Under the pieces are notes generated by a model. That model worked only from the letters and a program-made list of their open reading frames with translations. It searched no databases and was not told the origin of the DNA. Positions 27,502 through 37,048 of a stretch of 64,000 bases of DNA are shown piece by piece (positions within the stretch are counted from its first letter, which is position 1; every line of letters begins with the position of its first letter). Origin of the DNA: Lentisphaera araneosa HTCC2155 (GTDB lineage: Bacteria > Verrucomicrobiota > Lentisphaeria > Lentisphaerales > Lentisphaeraceae); assembly GCF_000170755.1 (NCBI RefSeq), contig NZ_ABCK01000015.1, positions 62,001 through 126,000 of the forward strand. Reading direction: 5' to 3'. Both the position numbers and the translations under genes were made by a program.

Positions 27502-27709
27502 ATTGATCCTATCATTAATTTAAAACTGTGCGCGAAATTTATTTCTGCTTATTAAACTAATTAATAGCCATGCCACGCTGCTAATTGACATGTTCTAGGA
27601 AAAATCTTTCAATTAAAGTCCATGAACTAAGAACTTTATAAAATCGAGCGATCTCCGAATGACATTTTCTTGCCTCAGAGTAAACTAAAGTCACTAATAG
27701 GAGCTCTTC

Positions 27710-28486
27710 ATGAAACACTTTATCCCCCTCATTTTCTTTCTGTCCGCCCTCTTGCTTACTTCTTGCCAATCATCGAAAGAAAACGTCGCACCGATTCGCG
27801 TCGGCACCTCAGCCGATTACTACCCCATTATCTTTAAAAAGGATGGTCAGTATCAAGGAGTCGAAGCCGATTTGGCCGAGGCTTTAAGTATTGAACTCGG
27901 ACGCCCCATTCAATATGTGGAACTGCCCTTCTCCTCCCTCATCCCTGCACTCAATGGCCGCCGCATCGATATCATCATGGCTGGCATGTCGATCACGGAG
28001 GAACGCAAACGCAATGTAAAATTCATGGATTCCTATATGGACATCAGTCAAATGATGCTGATTCGTACAGCGGAAATGGGACGTTTTCGCAAACCCGGAA
28101 ATAATTATTACGTGAATTCGGGAATGATCATGGGCGTCATTGGTGATACAACTGGTGAGAGCCTGGCTCAAAAATACTTAACAAAAGATAAAATCAAAGC
28201 CTATGCAAATATTGATGATGCCGTCAAAGCTTTGAAATCCAAACAAATTGATTGCTTCATACACGACGCACCCTATATCTGGTCCTACACCAATAACACC
28301 AAGGACCGTAGCTTAACAGGAGTTTACTGGGATTTATCCAAAGAACACCTAGCCTGGGGGGTTAGCCTCACAAACTTTGCTCTCCAAAAAGATCTTGAAA
28401 AGATTTTGCTCAAATGGAAACTCAGTGGCTTCACTTCTCGCATCGTGCAGAAATGGGTCCCCTACAGAGTGAATTACGCCTATTAA
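27710..28486 (+). CDS. Family-3 solute-binding lipoprotein
   Basis: The 258-residue protein has a lipoprotein signal ending LLLTSC, followed by a family-3 (amino-acid type) periplasmic binding fold: VGTSADYYPIIFK, VEADLAEALSIELGRP, IDIIMAGMSITEERKRNVKF and VGVIGDT-type hinge sequence near MGVIGDTTGESLA. The GMSITEERK motif is the family signature. No ABC permease or ATPase gene adjoins it, so it may serve a transporter encoded elsewhere or act as a sensor subunit. Its stop abuts the convergent GntR-LacI gene with no gap. Confidence 0.87.
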   Translation: MKHFIPLIFFLSALLLTSCQSSKENVAPIRVGTSADYYPIIFKKDGQYQGVEADLAEALSIELGRPIQYVELPFSSLIPALNGRRIDIIMAGMSITEERKRNVKFMDSYMDISQMMLIRTAEMGRFRKPGNNYYVNSGMIMGVIGDTTGESLAQKYLTKDKIKAYANIDDAVKALKSKQIDCFIHDAPYIWSYTNNTKDRSLTGVYWDLSKEHLAWGVSLTNFALQKDLEKILLKWKLSGFTSRIVQKWVPYRVNYAY

Positions 28487-29476
28487 CTAATAGTGAATGA
28501 TTTCTGGCATGACGAGTACCTGAGGGCTCAGAAGCTCGTCATCTGACGCCCAAGAAATCGCTTGTTCAAACATTGCCTTCCAATCTTGACGTATGGTCAT
28601 TGAGCCCTTGTAAAAAGGATCAAGTTCACCATCAAAGGAAATGATTTTCACTCTTTCTGAGTGACCTTTTTCAGCCATATAGGTCAAAACAACGGGCAAC
28701 ATATCGTGATCGGGAACGAAAAGGTAATCTAGATCGGTACCTTTGAAAACTGAGCTCAAAATACACGTGACATCATTAATTGATTTACTCGCCGTTCTTT
28801 GATGAATCGCGAGTGGCAAGTCATGTTTATGAAGGGATTCTTGGAAATAGATTTCTCTCACAGCAAGAAAGGGCTCTTCTTCGCTAAGTGGCGGAACTAA
28901 TAAGCCAATTCGCGGCGATTCTTTTTGCCTTTTCATAAACTGACTCACTTGCTCGATCGCTTGATAAGTATCTGTTGCAAAATAATTAAAATTAGGATCT
29001 GAGCGATTGATTAAAATCTGAGCAATTTTGCTTTCTTTTAATTTCTTGATGTAGTAGCGAGCTCGTATGGAAGGACGGCTCCAAATCACCCGACTACTCG
29101 GGTTGAGGATGATCTCTGAAAAGTATTCTTCTATATTTGAACTGCAGTGAATACTGTAGTCCAAATCATTAATTTCCGACAACATCATCGAAAGGATGCC
29201 ATTAAACTTGTTGGACTCTGCACATTCTACATCATTATTTAAAATGATGTAGATATGATGCTTATTGTCTTGCGATCGCACATAAGTTCCAGAACCTTGA
29301 TGCGATTCTAAGACTCCCTCTTCCACTAATTGACGAATAACTTTATCAATTGAACCACGTGAAATTGAGTACTTTTCCATCAAAGCATGACGCGTAGGCA
29401 ACAGGCACCCACCGGGATATAAACCCGAATTGATATCGACTCTTAAGTCCTGCTTTACTTTTTCTGTTATACTCAT
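28487..29476 (-). CDS. GntR-type regulator with LacI-like effector domain
   Basis: The 329-residue protein joins a GntR winged helix (about residues 1-75; CLLPTRHALMEKYSISRGS, LESHQGSGTYVRS) to a periplasmic-binding-protein-like effector domain (about 80-329; RIGLLVPPLSEEEPFL, DYLFVPDHDMLPVVLTYMAE, VKIISFDGE). This is the AraR-type architecture, which in other bacteria senses sugars. It is the last gene of the long minus-strand operon, 18 bases after the CxxCH protein, with a good AAGGA ribosome site. It is therefore probably an autoregulated or operon-specific regulator. The sugar is unknown. Confidence 0.88.
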   Translation of the reverse strand: MSITEKVKQDLRVDINSGLYPGGCLLPTRHALMEKYSISRGSIDKVIRQLVEEGVLESHQGSGTYVRSQDNKHHIYIILNNDVECAESNKFNGILSMMLSEINDLDYSIHCSSNIEEYFSEIILNPSSRVIWSRPSIRARYYIKKLKESKIAQILINRSDPNFNYFATDTYQAIEQVSQFMKRQKESPRIGLLVPPLSEEEPFLAVREIYFQESLHKHDLPLAIHQRTASKSINDVTCILSSVFKGTDLDYLFVPDHDMLPVVLTYMAEKGHSERVKIISFDGELDPFYKGSMTIRQDWKAMFEQAISWASDDELLSPQVLVMPEIIHY

Positions 29477-29494
29477 GAGGAAGTCCTTTACTTC

Positions 29495-31810
29495 TTATTC
29501 CAACTCTTTTACTGCGTAAGGAGTTTTTTGATCTTTTGTTTCCTGACGAACCTTTTTGAATAGTGATTCCTGCACTGCACCCGACTTATTACCAAAATGA
29601 TTGCGAATAAAAGTGGCGATAGCCGCAAGATCTTTATCTTTAAACATCGGGTTGGCACCAAGACCTGGCATTGGCATGGGAGTGTTATATTTCTTCTTGT
29701 TGACTGTAATCGGTCCATACAAACCATGCAACATGACTTTGGCTAAACGTTCGGGAGAATCATTAACCCATTCACTTTTGACAAGTGGCGGTCCCATATT
29801 AGGCAAGCCTTCGGCATCTGGTCCGTGACAACCAAAGCAGTTGGCATGTCCAAAATAAAGTTCTTTACCTTTATTGAATAAATCTTTATCGTTTTTCTTT
29901 AATTTTGCATAGTTACTTTGAACCTTCTTTTTGCCTATTTTTTTATAAGTCGCCAAAGCCTGTTTATCTTTAAGCTGTTCAGCATAGCTTGCGAAGTTTT
30001 TGTAATCATTGCCCAAACCACTCAATAAACTTTCCTTAATAAATTTCTGACCCTTGAATTTATTAGCCAAATCTAGAGCGAACTTAAGATCATCTCCTGC
30101 AAAAAATGATGAAGAAACTAGAAGTAATTGAAGAGCTTCTTCGTATTGAACTTTTTGACCATGTTCAATCAGTGCCTTTGCCAAAAGATCACGATCTGAT
30201 TTATTCATTGACTCGGCAACTGCTATTGCTGAAACTCTCACTTTAACATGTGAATTCTGCAAGGCCGATTTAATGAGGCCTAGTCTTACTGCACTTAAAC
30301 CTTCAAGAGTCCACAAGGCATTGATCACTGCTAGGTGATTTTTATCGCTCGTGATAACTTTTTCAATCAGAGAAACAACGGAGGCGTCTTGCTTAAAAAT
30401 GATTAACTGACGCGCCTTATCGCGGATGATACCATTTGTATGAGCCAGGTATTTGACTAAGTCTTTTGAGCTCAAGTTATTTAATTTTGGAACCGTGGAT
30501 AAGTTATTTTCAGTAGATTTTAAACGATAAATTCTACCCCGGTCATTATTACCTTTATCCAATGAACGGGATAAAATTTGACGACGTAAATAAGAAGTCA
30601 CAAACACCCGGTGCTGAAGAATACCATGGTAGATGTCTATAATATAAATTGATCCATCTGGAGCTGTGTAGAGATTTACTGGACGAAAACGTTCGTCTGT
30701 GGAGGTTAAAATCTCCGATTTTGGAAAAACTTCTTTACCGTAGAGTGAACCTTCTTTTTCTGAGATAAAACGTGCTGAAATCAAATTACCTGCAGGCTCG
30801 GGGGTTAAAGCCATGCCATAATATTTTTCAGGGAATTGATCGCCGCGATAAACGAGTGAGCCCGATGCCGCTGTGAAATTCTTCAATTTACCTTCACCAT
30901 TAAGCGTTCCTTTCATATAAGCACGGTTAACACCAGGATTTATACGACTTGAGTAAACTCCATTAGCGCCGATTCTAGCTGAACCCATTTTTGTTGAATA
31001 TAAAGAATTTTTTAAAAGTGAACCAGGTCTTAAGTACTCTCCAGTTATGGGCGAACTATTACCATTGTGATAAAGGCGACCATAATCATCCATGGTCAAA
31101 CCCCATTGCCCACGGTTTTCGGTCTTACGCTTAATGAGTTTAAAGTATTTATTTTTATAAATTTCTGTCGAATTTACAGGTAGTTCTCTATCCAATGGCA
31201 GAGCTCGATAAGAGGTCGATGATTTAGCATTATAATACCAGTTGTCTAAGGCATAAAGCATGGTGTTGGGCTTGTGCTCAACACTGCCGCCTTTGGCATA
31301 ATCTTTATCAACAACTTCATGAATCCCCAGTTTTAAACCCGGAAGAACTTCTGCGAAATACAGTTGATTATTATCGCCATAAAGTATTCCCCCTGGAACA
31401 AAAGTGATGGCACGTGGTAGAATAATCTCATCCAAAAAAACTGTTCTTTTGTCTACTTGACCATCGCCATTGCTATCTTCTAAAATAACAATTTTCGAGC
31501 CTTTTACTTCTTCATCTTTCCCGTCAATATTCGGCATATAGGTATTCATTTCACAAACCCACATACGGCCGTCACCATCAAATACCATCGTCACAGGATT
31601 GATCACATGTTGATCACCGGCCACAAGATCTAAAGCGAAACCATCTTGTACTTTGAAAGATTTCATTGCTTCCGAAACTTCTAAAACTGGCGCAGCTGGA
31701 ATTTGATCTGCGGGAATGGGGTCAGTCATCACATGACCTTTTCTATCTCCTGACTGACCAAAAACTGCAAGAGATAAAGACACACTTATTAAAAACGCAC
31801 TAAACTTCAT
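29495..31810 (-). CDS. PVC-type heme-binding CxxCH protein (sorbosone-dehydrogenase-like propeller)
   Basis: The 771-residue exported protein has a signal peptide (to about residue 19). A beta-propeller related to L-sorbosone/glucose dehydrogenases follows (VTMVFDGDGRMWVCEMN, NLYTAPDGSIYIIDIYHG), then HEAT-like helical repeats (about 440-610) and a C-terminal cytochrome c domain with CFGCH near residue 660. This order is typical of a very common PVC family of unknown substrate. A periplasmic dehydrogenase passing electrons to its own heme is a reasonable inference. The gene overlaps the upstream isomerase gene by 11 bases. Confidence 0.87.
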   Translation of the reverse strand: MKFSAFLISVSLSLAVFGQSGDRKGHVMTDPIPADQIPAAPVLEVSEAMKSFKVQDGFALDLVAGDQHVINPVTMVFDGDGRMWVCEMNTYMPNIDGKDEEVKGSKIVILEDSNGDGQVDKRTVFLDEIILPRAITFVPGGILYGDNNQLYFAEVLPGLKLGIHEVVDKDYAKGGSVEHKPNTMLYALDNWYYNAKSSTSYRALPLDRELPVNSTEIYKNKYFKLIKRKTENRGQWGLTMDDYGRLYHNGNSSPITGEYLRPGSLLKNSLYSTKMGSARIGANGVYSSRINPGVNRAYMKGTLNGEGKLKNFTAASGSLVYRGDQFPEKYYGMALTPEPAGNLISARFISEKEGSLYGKEVFPKSEILTSTDERFRPVNLYTAPDGSIYIIDIYHGILQHRVFVTSYLRRQILSRSLDKGNNDRGRIYRLKSTENNLSTVPKLNNLSSKDLVKYLAHTNGIIRDKARQLIIFKQDASVVSLIEKVITSDKNHLAVINALWTLEGLSAVRLGLIKSALQNSHVKVRVSAIAVAESMNKSDRDLLAKALIEHGQKVQYEEALQLLLVSSSFFAGDDLKFALDLANKFKGQKFIKESLLSGLGNDYKNFASYAEQLKDKQALATYKKIGKKKVQSNYAKLKKNDKDLFNKGKELYFGHANCFGCHGPDAEGLPNMGPPLVKSEWVNDSPERLAKVMLHGLYGPITVNKKKYNTPMPMPGLGANPMFKDKDLAAIATFIRNHFGNKSGAVQESLFKKVRQETKDQKTPYAVKELE

Positions 31811-32708
31811 TAAAAACCTCTTTATTTAGAGAAAACTTATTCCACTTATAATCAATTGCTTGTAAAAGCTCCATTAATTTCTGCCCGTACTGAACATAAA
31901 CCTTATAATTCCAATCCCAGTCGATATCACCTTTATCTTTAGCGTGAAAAACTGTCGCCATGTGAGGTTCAATTGAAATACCGCCATCGTAATTTCTTGC
32001 TTTGAGATCCGAAAGAATTTCTTTGACGTAACCCTGACCCTCACCTGGAAGAGTGTACTTTTCTGGAGCGCCACCTACTGGGTTGAGTGAGTCTTTGATA
32101 TGAATATAAGCAATATGCTCTTTGATATTGGAATAAAACTCCCAACTATCTTGCCAAACATCACCACCTTTGGAGTAATCCTTCATGAAAGGACTATTGC
32201 CCGTATCATAAATAAGCTTGAGACCTGGAACATTTTCCATGAGTTCAAGAGTGTGTTTCCAGCTCATACCACCATAGTTCATGCAGTTTTCGTGAACGGG
32301 CTGTATACCACCCTCTTTAAAAAGGCGAACGACTTCAGTCAAACGCTTAAAACGCTCTTCTTTGTATTGTTCTTCACCTTCGCAGCGAGCATAGGACATG
32401 ATGCGGATCATCTTTGTTCCTAGACGCTGCATGCGGGGAATCGCACGTTCCACTTCCTCTAAAGTAATAGAAAAGTCATCTTTGATATTTTTTGCCCAGT
32501 TGGCAACCGCCGATCCAAAGCAATTAATAAAGACGCCTTCTTGATCGAGAAGAGCTACGGTTTTCTCAAAATCTTCTTCACTGATATCATGAATATTTTT
32601 GCCATTGATATTTCTTGATTCAATCGCGTTCCACCCCAATTCTTTCGTGACTTTAATCTGTGTGGCTAAATCTTGTGCAGCTTCGTCTGCAAATCCAGTT
32701 AAATACAT
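31800..32708 (-). CDS. Sugar phosphate isomerase/epimerase (AP endonuclease-2 TIM barrel)
   Basis: The 302-residue cytoplasmic protein is a xylose-isomerase-like TIM barrel, with metal-binding type residues spread along the chain (PVHENCMNYGGM, LKLIYDTGNSPF, YIHIKDS, GGISIEPHM). These match the E-D-H-E pattern of the family. Members interconvert ketoses or act on 3-keto-sugars and inositol derivatives. Its position between a Gfo/Idh oxidoreductase and a heme protein, with DUF1080 in the same operon, fits the 3-keto-glycoside type of pathway. The real substrate is not determined. It follows the Gfo/Idh gene by 10 bases. Confidence 0.85.
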   Translation of the reverse strand: MYLTGFADEAAQDLATQIKVTKELGWNAIESRNINGKNIHDISEEDFEKTVALLDQEGVFINCFGSAVANWAKNIKDDFSITLEEVERAIPRMQRLGTKMIRIMSYARCEGEEQYKEERFKRLTEVVRLFKEGGIQPVHENCMNYGGMSWKHTLELMENVPGLKLIYDTGNSPFMKDYSKGGDVWQDSWEFYSNIKEHIAYIHIKDSLNPVGGAPEKYTLPGEGQGYVKEILSDLKARNYDGGISIEPHMATVFHAKDKGDIDWDWNYKVYVQYGQKLMELLQAIDYKWNKFSLNKEVFNEV

Positions 32709-32718
32709 AAAACTTTCC

Positions 32719-33816
32719 TTATCTAAAACTTCTGAGTTCTGGCGCTTTTTCGAGTGGCAAAGTCACTTTGGCTCCACCGTTAAGTGCCGATTGATAGATC
32801 GCTTGAATCAACTCAACTGACTTGCGCCCTTCGTAGGCATCGGCTGGAATTTTGCGACCTTCGCGAATGGCGTCGAGAACTTCTTCAAAATTCTTTTGGT
32901 GCCAAGAGAAGTCAATTGCGGAAGGATCCGCAGCCCCTGCACCACCCGCATCGGGGTCAAAACCAAACTCATTCATAAATTCCTTGTCACCCGCTTGTTC
33001 TTCTCTGAATTCCCAATGAGTGAATTTATCGTCTTTCAGGAAAGCTGAGCCATTTACGCCGCAGATGTTCACTTCTGCTGCGTGTCCCTCTTCCGAGTAA
33101 CAAGCCGTCGAACCTTGAATAATACCCTTAGCTCCATTTTTAAAATTGAGGATGGCTACTGCCGTATCTTCCACTTCAATATTTTCATGGGCAAGAAGAT
33201 CCGCAAAAGCACAAACTGAGTCAACTTCACCTGCCACATTGAGGAGCAGGTCAATGGTATGAATCGATTGATTCATCAAGGCTCCGCCGCCATCGAGGGC
33301 CCACGTCCCACGCCAAGCACCAGAGTCATAATACTCTTGAGTGCGGTACCATTTGGTCACAGCCTCAATTAAGCTTAACTGACCGAAACGGCCCGATTCT
33401 ACTGCTTCTTTTAATTTGATTGTACCGCCATTAAAACGACGAGGGAGAATACTGGCTAATTGAACACCATTTTCTTCTGCAGCTGCAATCATGGCGTCGA
33501 TTTTATCGATGCTCACATCTACAGGTTTTTCTACGAGAATATGCTTACCTGCCTTCGCCGCTGCAATCGCAGGATCCATATGAGCTCCACTTGGCGTACA
33601 GATGGTCACCACGTCAACTGCAGGATTCGCAAGCATTTCATCGAGTTCTGCATAAGCTTGGCATCCGTAAGTTTCACCAAACTCTTGTCCACGCTCAGGA
33701 TTTCTTTCAAAACAGGCAAGGACTTCCGCACCTTCCATTGCGGCAATGGCTTTCGCATGAAAATGCGCAATCATACCGCAGCCAATAATTCCAATTCCAA
33801 ATGTTTGTTTACTCAT
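32719..33816 (-). CDS. Gfo/Idh/MocA-family oxidoreductase
   Basis: The 365-residue protein has a Rossmann motif (GIIGCGMIAHFHAKAI), the EKP motif (ILVEKPVDVS) that contacts the nicotinamide, and the catalytic region DGGGALMNQSIHTIDLLL. Here the D and H expected for hydride transfer are both present. It is a soluble NAD(P)-dependent enzyme acting on a sugar or polyol. The first oxidoreductase of this window (ending at 6527) is only distantly similar. It lies 8 bases after the sulfatase gene and 10 before the isomerase, in the middle of an eight-gene operon. Confidence 0.9.
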   Translation of the reverse strand: MSKQTFGIGIIGCGMIAHFHAKAIAAMEGAEVLACFERNPERGQEFGETYGCQAYAELDEMLANPAVDVVTICTPSGAHMDPAIAAAKAGKHILVEKPVDVSIDKIDAMIAAAEENGVQLASILPRRFNGGTIKLKEAVESGRFGQLSLIEAVTKWYRTQEYYDSGAWRGTWALDGGGALMNQSIHTIDLLLNVAGEVDSVCAFADLLAHENIEVEDTAVAILNFKNGAKGIIQGSTACYSEEGHAAEVNICGVNGSAFLKDDKFTHWEFREEQAGDKEFMNEFGFDPDAGGAGAADPSAIDFSWHQKNFEEVLDAIREGRKIPADAYEGRKSVELIQAIYQSALNGGAKVTLPLEKAPELRSFR

Positions 33817-33824
33817 AATAGTTC

Positions 33825-35243
33825 CTAGAGTTTATTTTCTTTTTTAATGATTTTTAAAAGTTGATCCACCACTTCCGGATTTTGCTGGGCAATATTCTTG
33901 CTTTCATTGGGATCTATTCGGTGGTCATACAACTCAATTTTGCTGTACTCGTCTTTTTTGCCTTTTGTGGCAATCAATCGATAATTTTTATTTCTGAGTG
34001 AAACTGCCTTGCCCCAGAAAGAAAGGGCTGAGTCTCGGCCGAGAGTATCAACTGAATTTAAAATTGGCACGAGACTCTGCCCTGAGAGTGGTTGTGAAAG
34101 TTTATTAAAAGTGAGTTGGCAAAGCTCTATGAGTGTGGGGAATAAATCGGTCGTTTCTACAACTGCCGAACTCATCTTGCCTTTAATGTCTGGCACGCGA
34201 ATCATAAAGGGGGATTTCAGAGCCTGTTCATGTAGGTTGTGCTTACCCCAAATCTGATGATCGCCCAAGTGCCAACCATGATCTGACCATAAGACGACGA
34301 TAGTATTTTTATCTAAGCCTAAATCTTTCAATCTCTGCATAACTTTACCGAGCTGAGCATCCACATAAGAAATGCACGCGTAATAAGCACGACGATGTTT
34401 CACTTGTTCTTCAGTACTTAAAGGCTTGGTTTTATCACCCTGATATTTATAAAACTCACCACTTCCATGCCAGTACGCAGTCTCACCTTTTTTATCGTGT
34501 GGAGCTAAGTTAATATCTACTCCATCATACATATCCCAGTACTTTTTAGGTGCCACAAAAGGCAAGTGGGGTTTATAAAAACCTAAGCTGAGAAAGAAAC
34601 GTTTATCTTTGAGTTTATCTAGCTGACGAATGGCTTCATTTGCACTCAGCCCGTCGGGAAGTTCCTCATCTTCGAGGTCTTTAAATTCCATCCGGGGTTT
34701 ATAGCCTGAGCCATCTTCGCGGTGCTTTCCGTCAGCATAGGCAAAAAACACACCCCAACCGCGCTTCCAAGGGCCAAAAGGTGTTTTCTTCCAATCCCAT
34801 GCAAATGGCAATTCATCGCTACCATTGCCTTTGCCATTATAGGCATAATTACGTCCATCTGCCGTATGAGAAACCTTACCAATTACTGAAGTTAAGTAAT
34901 TACTTCTTTTGAACAACTCGGGAATCGTTTGAGCTCCATCGAGCTGAGTCCTGCTCAATTGCTTAAAAGCACCATTGCCCATACTTTGTTTATTCTGGGG
35001 ACGCAGCCCCGTCAACAGAGCATAACGTGAAGCTCCACAAGTGGGAACCTGAACATAATGGTGGTCAAAAGCTACAGACTCACTCGCCAACTTATCAAAA
35101 TTTGGGCTAATGACATCTTTATTGCCGTAACAGCCTAAGGAATTCCTTAAGTCATCAACGCAGATCATCAGTACATTATATTTATTTTCAGCACAGAGAT
35201 TTGCGATCATCGCAAAAATACATATGGCGAAAACCTTATTCAT
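33825..35243 (-). CDS. Exported sulfatase, iduronate-2-sulfatase-like
   Basis: The 472-residue protein has a signal peptide (to about residue 18) and the sulfatase fold. Calcium-site residues are D30 and D31 (ICVDDLR), and the formylglycine motif is CGASR with the cysteine at 69. WSDHGWHLGDHQIWGKHN provides the second metal-ligand cluster. The CxASR form and the DDLR...YGN start resemble iduronate-2-sulfatase-type enzymes, suggesting a sulfated uronic acid or similar 2-O-sulfate, but this is not proof. A sulfatase-maturating enzyme is not in the window. Its start overlaps the end of a small membrane gene by 8 bases. Confidence 0.9.
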   Translation of the reverse strand: MNKVFAICIFAMIANLCAENKYNVLMICVDDLRNSLGCYGNKDVISPNFDKLASESVAFDHHYVQVPTCGASRYALLTGLRPQNKQSMGNGAFKQLSRTQLDGAQTIPELFKRSNYLTSVIGKVSHTADGRNYAYNGKGNGSDELPFAWDWKKTPFGPWKRGWGVFFAYADGKHREDGSGYKPRMEFKDLEDEELPDGLSANEAIRQLDKLKDKRFFLSLGFYKPHLPFVAPKKYWDMYDGVDINLAPHDKKGETAYWHGSGEFYKYQGDKTKPLSTEEQVKHRRAYYACISYVDAQLGKVMQRLKDLGLDKNTIVVLWSDHGWHLGDHQIWGKHNLHEQALKSPFMIRVPDIKGKMSSAVVETTDLFPTLIELCQLTFNKLSQPLSGQSLVPILNSVDTLGRDSALSFWGKAVSLRNKNYRLIATKGKKDEYSKIELYDHRIDPNESKNIAQQNPEVVDQLLKIIKKENKL

Positions 35244-35361
35244 GTGATGAACCCGATTGTTTTACGGCAAACAAAATAAGTAGGCCTAAAGCTAAAATTG
35301 ATGCGACAGTAGCCTCGTGAAAATGATGCTGCATGGCATGGCTGAAAAGAGAATTATTCAC
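35236..35361 (-). CDS. Small single-pass membrane protein coupled to the Nramp-like gene
   Basis: A 41-codon frame starts at GTG 35361, within the last codons of the Nramp-like gene, and ends inside the start region of the sulfatase gene. AAGGA lies about 9 bases upstream. The product has one hydrophobic helix (TVASILALGLLILFAV) between a His-rich N-terminus and a short polar tail. The overlap at both ends and the membrane helix argue for a real coupled gene, perhaps a small transporter subunit. The alternative is chance coding, since the frame is short; ATG at residue 10 could also be the start. Confidence 0.5.
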   Translation of the reverse strand: MNNSLFSHAMQHHFHEATVASILALGLLILFAVKQSGSSHE

Positions 35362-37048
35362 TCGCAGGTGTTCCTTCAATAGCAGCTTCCTTGCGATGTT
35401 TGCTCATGGTGTAGAACTGTCCGGCGACAACTAAGATGATAAAGAAAATTAAGAAATACTTACCAAAGGCCACATCGTCACCACCAATATTCATTTTCTT
35501 ATGCCAGGCCGTATGACCTGCTGCCACACCGGTAATTAGTAGAGAGATTCCCGTTAGTGAGTTCCAAATGACACGATTTTTCCCTTTAGGGATATTCTCT
35601 CCTAAGACTTTTTTCGAATTCATCATCATAAAGAATGCGAGGAATGCCACAGGTAGGAGAATGTATCCAAAAGTGGAGGTAACAATCGCTAAATATGTAC
35701 CCGAACCTGAGCCCCAAATAAAGGGCCATAATACGCCTGTTGTCGCTAGAAATGTTCCTTTCCGATGAGCTGATCCACCATGCTCAAGGTTGAACATCTC
35801 ACAAACGACAAAACCACAAATCAACATCAGCATCGAAATAGTTGACAATGCCATTGCCAAAACGCCAAAACCAAAAATGATATGTGCCATTTTAGGACCC
35901 ACAGCTACTTCAAGCGCCTTGGGGAACTCTTTGGTGTCTCGCTTAACAAGCATGCTCGCTAATAAGACTTCATCATTATCGATGGTCGCCTCGACACCAG
36001 CATTTCTTTTTTCGAGAATCGCCTGAACTTTAGGTGCTTGTTTATGACCCTCAACTAACTGCACAAGTCCAGCCTTATTTTCTGTTAAGCCTTCAAAGGG
36101 TTTTGCGTGAAAGGTTACTGCCGCAGCAATAGCTACACAAGAAGTAGCCAAAACGTAAGGAATCACCATGCCCGTGGATAAGTCAAAAATTGCTAGACCA
36201 CGATGTTTCTTACCCCAACCCTTATTGAGCATAGAGAAAGGTAAAAGAAAAGTCATGTTAATCCCCACGGCAGTCGCAGCTGCAGAAACCATGATATCTC
36301 TTTGAGTTTTCACTACGTTCTGAGTCCAAAATTCACGTGCTGCGGGATCTGCAATTTGATCAATTACCAATTGGATTTCTGAAGCTGGTTCGAATAACTT
36401 TTTAATATTTGGAATAAAACCTTTTAAAATTTCACCAAAGCCTATATTCCCTGCTGCAATAAGCTTGCCCGCTACAATCATAAAACAGAGAACAATTGCT
36501 GCAACAATTAACTTAAGGACATTTTCATAGATTTTCATACCCTTACCCTGCTTACCATAACACATCGTAATAAAAGCAGAAAACGCAAATATAACGGCCG
36601 TAATAAGCAATTTGGTTCCAGTACTATCTGGATTAGGAATTGACGGGAAAAGATTTTGTGTCATTGCTGAGTACGCAAGTGAGTACTGAGGTAAAACCCA
36701 AATCATATTTGCCATCAAAGAAGCGAGTAACCAACCCCATGCTAAGACAGGGTTAATATTTTCTTTCATGGCTTTAAAAGGTGATTTCTCTGTACTTAAA
36801 GTTATATAAGAAATAGCCGAAAGCATGATCACTCCCATTGCCATAGCTATAAGTTGAACCCAGAGGAATTCAACACCACCAATTACCCCCAGAAATAAGG
36901 CACTCGCTAATGAACCACCTCCGAGAGTGATCGCCGATTGTAACCATCCGGGGCCTGACAACTTCATATACGTCTTGAGTGTTGCCCCCTTACCTGCTGC
37001 ATGTGCCTCATCCAACATTTGAACTTCTGTATTTATTTTGTCGCTCAT
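35354..37048 (-). CDS. Nramp-fold transporter lacking the metal-binding motifs
   Basis: The 564-residue membrane protein has the LeuT/Nramp-type arrangement of 11-12 helices. The TM1 signature, normally DPGN, reads GPGW (32-35, followed by LQSAITLGGGS). The TM6 region, normally with an MPH motif, reads INMTFLLPFSML. The residues that bind Mn or Fe in Nramp are thus missing. There is an extra hydrophilic segment between helices around residues 225-245 and 325-375. It sits between DUF1080 and sulfatase genes, so transport of an organic (sugar-like) substrate is more likely than metal uptake. Its start overlaps the DUF1080 stop (TAATG). Confidence 0.8.
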   Translation of the reverse strand: MSDKINTEVQMLDEAHAAGKGATLKTYMKLSGPGWLQSAITLGGGSLASALFLGVIGGVEFLWVQLIAMAMGVIMLSAISYITLSTEKSPFKAMKENINPVLAWGWLLASLMANMIWVLPQYSLAYSAMTQNLFPSIPNPDSTGTKLLITAVIFAFSAFITMCYGKQGKGMKIYENVLKLIVAAIVLCFMIVAGKLIAAGNIGFGEILKGFIPNIKKLFEPASEIQLVIDQIADPAAREFWTQNVVKTQRDIMVSAAATAVGINMTFLLPFSMLNKGWGKKHRGLAIFDLSTGMVIPYVLATSCVAIAAAVTFHAKPFEGLTENKAGLVQLVEGHKQAPKVQAILEKRNAGVEATIDNDEVLLASMLVKRDTKEFPKALEVAVGPKMAHIIFGFGVLAMALSTISMLMLICGFVVCEMFNLEHGGSAHRKGTFLATTGVLWPFIWGSGSGTYLAIVTSTFGYILLPVAFLAFFMMMNSKKVLGENIPKGKNRVIWNSLTGISLLITGVAAGHTAWHKKMNIGGDDVAFGKYFLIFFIILVVAGQFYTMSKHRKEAAIEGTPASE

